A DNA stretch of 19,695 nucleotides from JACVCK01 sp041940385. GTDB taxonomy: Bacteria > Planctomycetota > Phycisphaerae > Phycisphaerales > UBA1924. Below the pieces are notes generated by a model. The model worked only from the letters and a program-made list of their open reading frames with translations. It was not told the DNA's origin and ran no database searches. The stretch is taken from NCBI GenBank assembly GCA_041940385.1, contig JBGTSD010000057.1:1-19695 (forward strand), in the 5' to 3' direction. The translations under genes were made by a program, and so were the position numbers. This document shows positions 11,452 through 19,574 of the stretch, in pieces. Position 1 is the stretch's first letter. Each line of letters opens with the position of its first letter.

Positions 11452-13965
11452 TTACGGGCAGCCGAAGCCGTACGCCGCGAGCAGCAGGTTCAGGTCGAAG
11501 AAGTTCACGATCCCGTCGCCATTGACGTCGCCGATGAGCGGGTCGCCCGCCGTGCCGCCGAAGTTGCCGAGCAGCAGGTTGAGGTCGCTGAAGCCGACGG
11601 CGCCGTCGCCGTCGATGTCCTCCGGGCAGCTCGCAACGCCGACCGTGCCATTGATCGAACCCGTGAACGTCTCGCCGTAGGACGCGCTCGAGAGCGCCAC
11701 GCTCACCGGAACCTGCCCGGCCGTGCCTGGCGCCATCACCGTCCACTGCGCCTGCGTCGTCGCGCCGGCGTTCAGGCCGCCGACGTTCTGCGTCGCGCCG
11801 CCGGAGACGATCGTCAGCCCGCTGAGCGTCGCCATGACGCCGTGCGCCCGCAGATCGCCCGTGTTCTCGATCTCGACGGTCAGGACGAATTGCGCGTTGG
11901 GCTGCACGCCCGCCGGCTGCACGACCATCCCGCCGAACGCCGGCCCGGTCATCGCGGCGAAGCCCTCCTGCGTCGCGATCGCGAACTCCTCGGTGTCGAT
12001 GTCCGGATCGAACGTCCCGAACGCCTCGACCTTCAGCACGACCAGCGCCTCGTCCGCCGCGACGGAGAGCTGCTCGACGTTGTCGATCGCCGACTGCGAA
12101 GAGGTCAGGAGCGTGTTGTTCGAAGCGCGGTACGCGAAGAGGTCGAGGTCGCTCAGCGACTCGATCTGCGTCGGGTTCGCGTTGCCGTTGTACGCGACGT
12201 GCCGCTCCCACACGAGCGTGGCGCGCTCGTTGGCGAACATCGGGCCCGCGTACAGGCGGAAGTCCTCCGAGTCCGGCGCGTCGGGCACCGAGTCGATGAA
12301 GAAGTCGAGCCCGTGGATGTACGCCTGGCCGAGGTTCAGGTAACCCCAGCCGTAGCGCCGGTTCCAGAACGAGCCCTGCACCGGCACGTCGTCCGCCGTG
12401 GACGACGTCTGCCGATCGTCCATCGGGTCCGTCGTGTTCAGCAGGATCGCCTTGCCCGCCTTGGTGTCTGAAGCGCCCATCTCCCACAGCAGCACGAACC
12501 CGCCGCCGGTGTGCGGCGAGGCCGAGCTCGTCCCGCCGATGTTCGCGAAGCCGCCGCTCGGATGCGTCGACATCGAGTTGTTGCCCGGCGCGGTGATGTC
12601 CGGCTTCTTGCGTCCCGCGGCCGTCGGGCCGCGCGACGACGACGACGTGATCCGATCATCCGTCCGCGCCACCGTGCCGAAGTCGTCCATGTTCGCCGAC
12701 GCCATCAGGTTGAACGCCGGCGCCGGGTGCGTGATCGTCGGATTGCCCGAACCGAACCCACCGTTGCCGGTGGACTTGCTCACCATGTAGCCGAACGTGC
12801 TGATCGCGCCGTCGAAGAACTGATCGATCGACGCGTAGTCGCTCGAGCTCGCCGTGCCGTTGCCGAACGAGTAGTTCACGTTCTCCGGCACGCCCGTGCC
12901 CGCGATGTAGTTCATGCCCGCCATCGACGTCGAGGTCCCGCCCGCCTGCGCCATGACGATCTGATCGCAGCCGAACGCCATGCCGGGGAACTGCGTCGAG
13001 GTGGACGCCATGATCCCCGCGATGCCCGTGCCGTGCGTGCTCGTGTCGTTCACGCCCATGTTCGACAGGAACGAGTGCGAAGACAGCGCCGGGTGACTCT
13101 GCTGCACGCCGGTGTCGAGCACGCCGACGTCGTGCACGCCGCCGGTGATCCCGTTCGCCCAGAAACCGTTCACCAGGCCCAGCGAGTGCTGATGATTGTC
13201 CAGCTCCGGCTCGCCGGGCACGTCGAGATCGATCGCCGACACCAGCTCGCTCTGCGCCAATGCGCCGATCCGCCCCGCCGGGACCTGCGCCGCGACGACG
13301 TTCACGACCGACATCCGCGCCGTCACCTGCCCGCCGAGCTGGCCGATCCGCAGCTCGAGCGCGTCCTGCGACGGACGCACCGCGACCTCGAGCCGCTGCG
13401 CGATCGCCACGCGGTCCGCCTCGTCCAGCGCATCGAGCTGTGCCGAGAGCGCCTGACGCTGCGCGACCTTCTCCGCCTCGAGGCGCTGCGGCACAAAGGC
13501 CCGCTCCTCCGCCGGCGTCAGCGACGCCTGGGGCAGCGCCTCGCGCGAAATCTTCTGAATCTCCGCCGCGATCGCCGCCCGCTGTGCCGCGTTCTGCGCC
13601 CGCACGTCGCGCTTCGTCGGCGCGCCGGGCTGCTCGCGGAGCGTGATGATCACGCTCACCATCTCCTCCGCCGCCGCGTCAACGAGCCGCGCCTCGAGCG
13701 CCGGCGTCACGATCCGCGCCGGCGCGCTGGCCACGACCGCCCGCCACTCGTCCACCGTGATCCACGCGCCCCCGACGAGCACGCGCGTCGTCTCGACGCC
13801 GCCCTCGATCGATTTCTGCACCGGGAAGAGCTCGCCGCGATGCTCCAGCGACGCCGCGGGGCCCGACGCGACCGCCAGCGACGAAAGGGCGAGTCCTGCG
13901 CACGCGATCATGGCGGCGCGGACGGGGATCGAACGTCCGAGAAGACGGTCAGCAGACTGCGGCAT
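11452..13965 (-). CDS. Secreted subtilisin-like serine protease with C-terminal dockerin-type domain
   Basis: An 837-residue S8 peptidase precursor. A signal peptide (about 1-34, ending AVASG) is followed by a prodomain-like region (about 100-250). It includes VSVIITLREQ, a long Ala/Gln/Glu helix and an I9-like end, VVAAQVPAGRIGAL. The catalytic domain spans about 275-555: D284 in GVLDTG, H311 in HGTGIAG, oxyanion N401 in STGNGG, and S480 in GGTSSASPH. A beta-sandwich region (about 560-775, including a CARDB-like VEIENTGDLRAHG) leads to two EF-hand-like loops, DIDGDGAVGFSD (783-794) and DVNGDGIVNFFD (813-824), between C780 and C836. Such dockerin-like ends are typical of secreted Phycisphaerae proteins; I recall the annotation term 'GC-type dockerin'. 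Start ATG 13965 has GGAGA 7-9 nt upstream. Confidence 0.92.
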   Translation of the reverse strand: MPQSADRLLGRSIPVRAAMIACAGLALSSLAVASGPAASLEHRGELFPVQKSIEGGVETTRVLVGGAWITVDEWRAVVASAPARIVTPALEARLVDAAAEEMVSVIITLREQPGAPTKRDVRAQNAAQRAAIAAEIQKISREALPQASLTPAEERAFVPQRLEAEKVAQRQALSAQLDALDEADRVAIAQRLEVAVRPSQDALELRIGQLGGQVTARMSVVNVVAAQVPAGRIGALAQSELVSAIDLDVPGEPELDNHQHSLGLVNGFWANGITGGVHDVGVLDTGVQQSHPALSSHSFLSNMGVNDTSTHGTGIAGIMASTSTQFPGMAFGCDQIVMAQAGGTSTSMAGMNYIAGTGVPENVNYSFGNGTASSSDYASIDQFFDGAISTFGYMVSKSTGNGGFGSGNPTITHPAPAFNLMASANMDDFGTVARTDDRITSSSSRGPTAAGRKKPDITAPGNNSMSTHPSGGFANIGGTSSASPHTGGGFVLLWEMGASDTKAGKAILLNTTDPMDDRQTSSTADDVPVQGSFWNRRYGWGYLNLGQAYIHGLDFFIDSVPDAPDSEDFRLYAGPMFANERATLVWERHVAYNGNANPTQIESLSDLDLFAYRASNNTLLTSSQSAIDNVEQLSVAADEALVVLKVEAFGTFDPDIDTEEFAIATQEGFAAMTGPAFGGMVVQPAGVQPNAQFVLTVEIENTGDLRAHGVMATLSGLTIVSGGATQNVGGLNAGATTQAQWTVMAPGTAGQVPVSVALSSASYGETFTGSINGTVGVASCPEDIDGDGAVGFSDLNLLLGNFGGTAGDPLIGDVNGDGIVNFFDLNLLLAAYGFGCP

Positions 13966-14007
13966 GGCGAATCTCTCCGAAGGGCACAGGGACAAGGCGA
14001 CCTTCGC

Positions 14008-14036
14008 AGAATAAAGGACGACCCCGGGGGTGTCCA
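14008..14036 (-). promoter_or_regulatory. Sigma70-type promoter of the subtilase gene
   Basis: Reading the minus strand, TGGACA (14036-14031, 5 of 6 matches) is followed after exactly 17 bp by TATTCT (14013-14008, 4 of 6). The expected transcript start is near 14001, giving a leader of about 36 nt that carries the gene's ribosome binding site. Confidence 0.65.
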
Positions 14037-14091
14037 CGAAAAACGCCGCAGGTCGCCGCGATCTCCGCGCCGCGCCCCGTTTCGTGCCGCT

Positions 14092-14670
14092 CTAGGCCGC
14101 TCCGCAGTGCCGCTCGACCAGGTGCGTCACCAGCCCGCGCGCCACGTCCGCCGTCCCCGAATCCCCCGTCACCTGGCGCGTCACGTACGCCCCCTCCAGC
14201 ACCAGCGACAGCTCCTTGGCCATCGCCCTCGGATCCTCCGCGTTCGCGTACGCCGCGATCGCGCGGATCACCTCCTCCATCGCCCGCTTGTGCTCCGCCG
14301 CCGCGATGTGCGCCGGATCATGCGGCGAGCGCCGCTCCACCGCGACATTGATGAAGATGCACCCGTTGAATCCATCCCAGTCGAAGAGCTCCTTGAGCGC
14401 ATCCGGCAGCGCCATCAATTGCCCGCGCGCCGTGTCTCCGCCGTGGCGGCGCAGCATCGAGAGGAACTCCTCGCGCCACCAGCGATCGTGCTGACGGAGC
14501 GCCTGGAGCATCAGGTCGTCCTTGCTCTCGAAGTGGTTGTAGAACGTCGTCTTGGTGACGCCGACCTCGCCCAGGATGCGGTCCAGCCCCACCGAGTGGA
14601 AACCCTCCCGGTAGAACAGATCGTTCGCCGTGCGGATCAGGCGGTCCTTGGTCGTCTCGGCAACGCTCAT
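14092..14670 (-). CDS. TetR/AcrR-family transcriptional repressor
   Basis: A 192-residue regulator. The N-terminal DNA-binding domain is textbook: TKDRLIRTANDLFYREGFHSVGLDRIL, then the recognition helix in GVTKTTFYNHFESKDDLM (about 37-54). The C-terminal half (about 60-190) is the helical ligand and dimer domain, with WDGFNGCIFINVAVE (about 98-112) resembling the AcrR-like subgroup whose second domain starts with a conserved GC segment; the cysteine there could be redox- or electrophile-sensitive. GAAGGAGG lies 5 nt before the ATG at 14670, a strong site. It diverges from the OsmC-family gene, and the palindromes between them (14707-14747) suggest it represses both itself and that gene. The inducer is unknown. 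Confidence 0.93.
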   Translation of the reverse strand: MSVAETTKDRLIRTANDLFYREGFHSVGLDRILGEVGVTKTTFYNHFESKDDLMLQALRQHDRWWREEFLSMLRRHGGDTARGQLMALPDALKELFDWDGFNGCIFINVAVERRSPHDPAHIAAAEHKRAMEEVIRAIAAYANAEDPRAMAKELSLVLEGAYVTRQVTGDSGTADVARGLVTHLVERHCGAA

Positions 14671-14706
14671 GCTGGCCTCCTTCGGGCCGCGGCCCCCACC
14701 GCCAAC

Positions 14707-14747
14707 TTGACTCTAAGTCAATACCGAGCGGACCGGGAGTCAATACC
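14707..14747. promoter_or_regulatory. Candidate TetR operator: palindrome plus spaced direct repeat
   Basis: TTGACT-CTA-AGTCAA (14707-14721) is a perfect 6-3-6 palindrome. The decamer AGTCAATACC occurs at 14716-14725 and again at 14738-14747, 22 bp apart (about two helical turns). On the minus strand these read GGTATTGACT twice, so both copies also offer a TTGACT -35-like box toward the tetR gene. Its position in the 167-bp divergent spacer fits an autoregulatory operator. Confidence 0.72.
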
Positions 14748-14837
14748 AACCCGCCACTTCCGACCGTACGTTTCGTCAATCGATCCGCGCCCCGCTCGTG
14801 ACGGGCCGGATCGCACGCGAAACGAAAGGAAGACCCC

Positions 14838-15398
<561 letters not shown>

Positions 15399-15414
15399 CC
15401 ACGCACGCCGCGGC

Positions 15415-15454
15415 CCGCCGCGCTTCGTGAACGACGGACCACGAGGCGCGGCGG
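15415..15454 (+). other. 15-bp-stem hairpin after the OsmC-family gene
   Basis: Arms 15415-15429 and 15440-15454 pair over 15 positions with one G-T wobble around a 10-nt loop. It begins 16 bp after the stop codon. No T-tract follows, so it is a terminator without a U-tail or an mRNA-stabilising stem. Confidence 0.5.
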
Positions 15455-15469
15455 CGCTGCACCTCTCGC

Positions 15470-15535
15470 AAAAGTAAGGTCGGGGCGATCGAGCCCGGGC
15501 CCCCGGGTGGTCAAGGGGGACCGCAAGGCCCGACC
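15470..15535 (-). terminator. Possible terminator of the DUF892 gene
   Basis: On the minus strand GGTCGGG (15535-15529) pairs with CCCGACC (15484-15478) and is followed by TTACTTTT (15477-15470). The 44-nt interior is itself very GC-rich and self-complementary (GGTC/GACC, CCCGGG). The large loop makes this less certain than the other terminators in the window. Confidence 0.4.
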
Positions 15536-15585
15536 GCCCCGTGGAATCAGGGGCTTACCGACGAGGCTCTCCTCCTCACCTCGCG

Positions 15586-16089
15586 TCAGGCGCCCTGCAT
15601 CGCAAACGCGTTCACCCACTGCTCGGCCAGCTCCGAAAGCCGGCCGTCAGCGTTCTTCTCCTCCTGGAGCGTCTCTTCGATCAGCTCCGCGGCTTCGTCC
15701 TGCTTCATCAGCTTCGCGTACGCACGCAGGCAGCCGTACGTCGCGATCTCGTAGTGCTCGACCTTCTGGGCCGCGCAGATCATCGCCGCGTCGCGCACGC
15801 GCGGATCGTCGCTCTCCTCGAGAATCTCCTTCGCCTCCTTGATGAGGCCCTCCATCGCCTTGCAGCGATGGCCGCCCGGCGCGTAGTCGAGACCCTTGAA
15901 GATCTTCTCCAGCCGCTTCACGTGGTCCTTCGTCTCCTGCAGATGCTCGGAGAAGGCCTCGGAAAGCTTCGTCGCGCTCGCCGCCTCGATCATCTTCGGC
16001 AGGGCCTCGACCAACTGCTGCTCGGCGCTGTAGGCGTCCTTGAGCTGGGAGACGTAGAGCTTCTCGAGATGGTCAATCTTGATGGACAT
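15586..16089 (-). CDS. DUF892 (YciE/YciF-type) ferritin-like stress protein
   Basis: A 167-residue four-helix-bundle protein of the DUF892 family, close to the usual length. The four helices carry the expected acidic and His residues of a ferritin-like di-metal site: DAYSAEQQL (19-27), HLQETKDHVKRLE (49-61), CAAQKVEHYEIATYG (105-119), and EETLQEEKNAD (138-148). E. coli YciE/YciF are induced by osmotic and general stress; their reaction is not established, though the di-iron fold suggests peroxide or iron handling. The ATG at 16089 is preceded at 10 nt by AGGAG. There is no signal peptide, so it is cytoplasmic. It faces the OsmC-family gene tail to tail. A longer open frame upstream is not supported by a ribosome binding site. 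Confidence 0.92.
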   Translation of the reverse strand: MSIKIDHLEKLYVSQLKDAYSAEQQLVEALPKMIEAASATKLSEAFSEHLQETKDHVKRLEKIFKGLDYAPGGHRCKAMEGLIKEAKEILEESDDPRVRDAAMICAAQKVEHYEIATYGCLRAYAKLMKQDEAAELIEETLQEEKNADGRLSELAEQWVNAFAMQGA

Positions 16090-16157
16090 GTCCGTTGGTC
16101 TCCTATGGAGGCCCCACGAGGATCCTGATTCGTCCGCCGACGCCCGCGCGTCGAACG

Positions 16158-16202
16158 CGAGTCGGCCGGCGCCGTCCTGTGCTCCGGCGCCTGGCCGACT
16201 CG
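16158..16202 (-). other. 16-bp hairpin in the DUF892 leader region
   Basis: CGAGTCGGCC plus GGCGCC (16158-16173) pairs with GGCGCC, one bulged T, then GGCCGACTCG (16186-16202), with a 12-nt loop. It lies between the GT-C gene's stop (16314) and the DUF892 start (16089), about 70 bp before that start. It could end the upstream transcript or form a 5' leader structure; no T-tract follows on the minus strand. Confidence 0.6.
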
Positions 16203-16313
16203 TGCGGAATGATGCGACCCCCGTATGCACTCTCGATGAATCGCGCGTGAATACCGGCTCACGCCGAACAATTCCGCGGCGGGAGCGCAACTCCTCAGCA
16301 TGTCCGGACTTGC

Positions 16314-17801
16314 TCAACCCCGTCGGCTGAAGATCGGCCAATACAGCGTGTAGATGCTCAGCAGGAGCTGCATCCCCGCCAGCATCGCCGGGCCCGCGCG
16401 CTCCACGCGCGGCCAGAACCGGTCCCGATGCTCCCACGTCGGCGCCGGCTCGCCCGCGCCGATCAGCGTCGGATCATCCATCACGTCCGTCGCGCGCCGC
16501 CGCCATGGCGGCGACGCCAGGCACGCCATCCACGCCAGGAAGATCAGGATGAGCGGCTCGCAGTACCGCTGCCACGCCTGCGCGTTCGCGGTCTGCGCGG
16601 CCATCCAGCACGCCAGACAAAACACCAGGATGCTCGCCTGCCGCGCGCGCCCCGCCGCCTTCGCCTTCCGCCACAGCAGCAGCACCACCAGCGCGCCCAG
16701 CGGCGCCAACACAACGGGAACCACGCTCCGCTCCATCGGCGCCGGCGCCCGCTTGATGATCTCCCACATCCAACCGAACCGGCGCCCACTCTCCGGATCG
16801 AACGAAGTCTGCGGCAGGAGCGCCGTCATCAGCCCCACCACCACGCAGCAGAACACCCACGGGTCCGTCACGCGCAGCGAACGAATCTGCTGACGCGCCA
16901 CCGGCAGGTAGAACACGCCCAGCGCGCCGAGCAACGACAGCGCCAACGCCGGCAGCGCGAAGTTCGCCGACCCCGCGATCGACTCCACATCGCCGCCGTG
17001 CATCCCGCGGTACGTCGGCGGGATCAACCCGCCCCAGATCCACACGAAGTAGCCGAGGAGCGCGAACGGCATCGCCGCGCCGATCGCGCCCGCGATGAGC
17101 GCCGGCCACCCGCCGGCCCGCGGCGGATGCTCCGCCACCGGCACCTTCGGCACCCACTTCTCGAAGAACCCGCTCCGATGCGCCGCCGCGATGAAGATCG
17201 GCGCCGCCAGCCACACGTGCAGTTGGCGCGTCGCCACCGCCATCGCCGCGAACACGCCCTGCCGGAGCGAGCGCACCGGGTTCGCCGGCGCGAGCGCCGC
17301 GGAGCTCAGCACCAGCGACACGAAGAGCAGCGCCGCGTTGTCCGTCGTCAGCCAGATCGAGCTGCCGAGGAAGTACGACGAGCACAACAGCGGCGCCGCC
17401 GCGAACGCCGCGAACGTCGGCGAGATCAAGCGCGCCGCCCCCCGCGCCACATTCAAGAGCAGCAGCAGCGACAGCCCCGCGTTCACCAGTTGCAACAGCG
17501 TGACGTTCTCCCCGAACGTCTTGACGATCGCCGCCATGAAGAGGTGATACCCCGGCGCCGTCGCCGACTTGTAGTTGACCAGGTCGATCTCCGCCCACGG
17601 CTGCGCCGCGAACTCCCGGATCACCGGCAGATGGAACTTCTCCTGGTCCCCCGCCTCGTTCACCAGGTACTTCGGGCCTGACTCCGCCTCGCGCTTGAGG
17701 TTCCCCGTCAGGAGGATCCCCGGCAGCACCAGCGCGGCGAACGCCACCACTAGCACGATCGTCGTGCGAATCCGGTCCCGTCGTCGTGGCGCCGTCGTCA
17801 T
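16314..17801 (-). CDS. GT-C-type membrane glycosyltransferase resembling ALG10
   Basis: A 495-residue polytopic membrane protein with about 9-11 hydrophobic segments (first at about 13-32) and a basic N-terminus. After the first helix comes an acidic loop GDQEKFHLPVI (51-61), and further on SATAPGYHLFMA (79-90). The spacing and wording of Asp/Glu-x-FH-x-P followed by a T-x-PGY/LY segment recall the eukaryotic ALG10/DIE2 family, which adds glucose to dolichol-linked glycans, and the GT-C fold in general, where the first-loop acidic residue is catalytic. A later RQLHVWLAAP segment also fits that pattern. Substrate and donor are unknown; a polyprenyl-phosphate sugar donor is expected for this fold. 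The frame starts at ATG 17801 with a weak AGGA. It diverges from the methyltransferase operon, 91 bp away. Confidence 0.75.
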   Translation of the reverse strand: MTTAPRRRDRIRTTIVLVVAFAALVLPGILLTGNLKREAESGPKYLVNEAGDQEKFHLPVIREFAAQPWAEIDLVNYKSATAPGYHLFMAAIVKTFGENVTLLQLVNAGLSLLLLLNVARGAARLISPTFAAFAAAPLLCSSYFLGSSIWLTTDNAALLFVSLVLSSAALAPANPVRSLRQGVFAAMAVATRQLHVWLAAPIFIAAAHRSGFFEKWVPKVPVAEHPPRAGGWPALIAGAIGAAMPFALLGYFVWIWGGLIPPTYRGMHGGDVESIAGSANFALPALALSLLGALGVFYLPVARQQIRSLRVTDPWVFCCVVVGLMTALLPQTSFDPESGRRFGWMWEIIKRAPAPMERSVVPVVLAPLGALVVLLLWRKAKAAGRARQASILVFCLACWMAAQTANAQAWQRYCEPLILIFLAWMACLASPPWRRRATDVMDDPTLIGAGEPAPTWEHRDRFWPRVERAGPAMLAGMQLLLSIYTLYWPIFSRRG

Positions 17802-17892
17802 GTCCTGCCCGTCTCTTCGCCGATCCTTCTCTGCGGCTGCGCCGTTAGGATACTGACCGCCCCGTCACAGGCGCCGGAGACCCCCACGCACG

Positions 17893-18537
17893 ATGGCGAC
17901 CACCGCCGGCACAAGGCCATCCCTGATCGGCGCCCTCATGGCGCGCCTCCACGCGCCCGTCTACGAATCGCGCCTCCGAGCCCTCGTGGAGGCCATCGCG
18001 CCCGCTTTGCCCGAGAACGCGCGCGTCCTCGACGTCGGCTGCGGCAACGGGCGCCTCGGCCGCGCCCTCATGGACGCCCGCCCCGACATCAAGGTCGAAG
18101 GCCTCGAGCGCTACCCCCGCGACGGCGCCGCGATCCCCGTCAAGGGCTACGACGGACGCTCCATGCCGTTCTCGGACGACGAGTTCGACGCCGTCATCGC
18201 CGCCGACGTCCTCCATCACGAGGAAGACCCGCACCGACTCTTGGGCGAGTGCGTACGAGTGTCGCGCAACCTCGTCATCCTCAAAGACCACTGCGTCCGC
18301 GGCCCGCTCGCTCAGCAGCGCATCGCCTTCATCGACTGGGCCGCCAACGCGCCCTACGGCGTCAAGTGCCTCTACCGCTATAACACCCTCGATCAATGGC
18401 GCGCCTGGCTCCGGCAGCACCGCCTGGCGCCGCAGACCGAACTGACCGCGATGCACCTCTACCCGCCCGGCCTCAACCTGCTCTTCGGCCGCAAACTTCA
18501 GTACATGGTCATCGCGCGCCGGGAGAGCGCCACGTGA
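17893..18537 (+). CDS. Class I SAM-dependent methyltransferase
   Basis: A 214-residue soluble Rossmann-fold methyltransferase of the Methyltransf_11 type. The SAM-binding motif I is VLDVGCGNG (45-53). The acidic residue after strand 2 is in EGLER (69-73), followed by MPFSDDEFDAVIAADVLHH (91-109), the usual motif II/post-II region of small-molecule methyltransferases. The C-terminal part (about 135-205) is a cap with many aromatic residues that could receive a lipid or sugar. GGAG lies 13 nt before the ATG, rather far, so the start is fairly but not fully certain. Its stop overlaps the GTG of the UbiA-family gene (GTGA), indicating coupled translation, so the substrate is plausibly a lipid-linked intermediate of the same pathway; that is an inference. 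Confidence 0.88.
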   Translation: MATTAGTRPSLIGALMARLHAPVYESRLRALVEAIAPALPENARVLDVGCGNGRLGRALMDARPDIKVEGLERYPRDGAAIPVKGYDGRSMPFSDDEFDAVIAADVLHHEEDPHRLLGECVRVSRNLVILKDHCVRGPLAQQRIAFIDWAANAPYGVKCLYRYNTLDQWRAWLRQHRLAPQTELTAMHLYPPGLNLLFGRKLQYMVIARRESAT

Positions 18538-19559
18538 CCCGCGCCGCCGCCAGCGCCGCCGACCGCACGCCACTTCTCTGGTCCCTCGTGCGCCTCGCGC
18601 GCCCGCACCAGTGGAGCAAGAGCGTCTTCGTGCTCATCGGCCCCTTCTACGGCCTGCGCGACATGGCCACCGCCGGGCGCTCCATCTGGGACGCCGTGTG
18701 GCCCGCGCTCATCGCCGCCGGCGCCTTCGCGCTCGCCTCCTCCGCCTGCTACGTCGTCAACGACATCGCCGACCGCGAGGCCGACCGCCTCCACCCGCGC
18801 AAGAAGAACCGCCCCATCGCCTCCGGCGCCGTCAGCATCCCCGTCGCCTGGGCCTGGAGCGCCGCGCTCCTCGTCGGCGCCGCGCTCCTCGTCCTCCTGC
18901 TGCCCTCGAGCGCCCGCATCATCACCGCGAGCGAGGGCGTGCAGCCCTTCACCATCTCGCCGCGCGTGCTCGTCGCCGCGACCATCGCCGTCTACGCGCT
19001 CAACGTCTTCGCCTACTCCGCGTTCATCAAGCACCTGGTCATCGCGGATGTCATGTCCCTCTCGATGGGCTTCGTCCTGCGCGTCATGGGCGGCTGCGCC
19101 GCCGTCGGCGTCACGCCCACCGTGTGGCTCCTCAACGTCACGCTCTTCCTCGCCATGTTCCTCGCCTTCGGCAAGCGCCTCGGCGAACGGCGCACCCTCT
19201 CCGGCGCCGACGACGCCCTCTTCACTTCGGGCGGCGCGGCCGATCACCGCCCCGTCCAGGCGCAGTACACCGACGCCCTCCTGCGCATGATGGTCGTCGT
19301 CACCGGCGTCGCCACCCTCATGGGCTACGCCGGCTACCTCCAGGCCCACGACGCCGACTACGTCCTGGGCTTCAACCTCCTCTGGCTCTCCATCCTCCCC
19401 GCCACCTACTGCCTCCTCCGCGCCATCGTCCTCCTCGAACGCGGCGCCTACGACGACCCCACCGAACTCGCCACCCGCGACCGCGCCTTCCAGGCCGGCG
19501 CCGCCGTCTTCATCATCATCTCAACCGGCGTCCTCTGGGGCTTCTGGAACGCGCAGTAG
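18534..19559 (+). CDS. UbiA-family prenyltransferase resembling decaprenyl-phosphate phosphoribosyltransferase
   Basis: A 341-residue membrane enzyme with roughly nine helices. The first Asp-rich motif is NDIADREAD (76-84), followed by RLHPRKKNRPIASG (85-98). This extended block is typical of the DPPR synthase branch (mycobacterial UbiA, Rv3806c), which joins phosphoribosyl pyrophosphate to a polyprenyl phosphate. The opening RPHQWSKSVFVL (23-34) and the distal KRLGERRTL/QYTDALLRMM (about 214-252) also fit that branch. Quinone-type UbiA enzymes usually lack the HPRKKxRPIASG wording. The product would feed polyprenyl-phosphate pentose donors for cell-envelope glycans. The GTG start overlaps the methyltransferase stop by 4 bp. 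The next gene, an ABC ATPase, begins 15 bp downstream, so a three-gene or longer operon is likely. Confidence 0.86.
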   Translation: MTRAAASAADRTPLLWSLVRLARPHQWSKSVFVLIGPFYGLRDMATAGRSIWDAVWPALIAAGAFALASSACYVVNDIADREADRLHPRKKNRPIASGAVSIPVAWAWSAALLVGAALLVLLLPSSARIITASEGVQPFTISPRVLVAATIAVYALNVFAYSAFIKHLVIADVMSLSMGFVLRVMGGCAAVGVTPTVWLLNVTLFLAMFLAFGKRLGERRTLSGADDALFTSGGAADHRPVQAQYTDALLRMMVVVTGVATLMGYAGYLQAHDADYVLGFNLLWLSILPATYCLLRAIVLLERGAYDDPTELATRDRAFQAGAAVFIIISTGVLWGFWNAQ

Positions 19560-19574
19560 CATGGCCGGCCTCGC

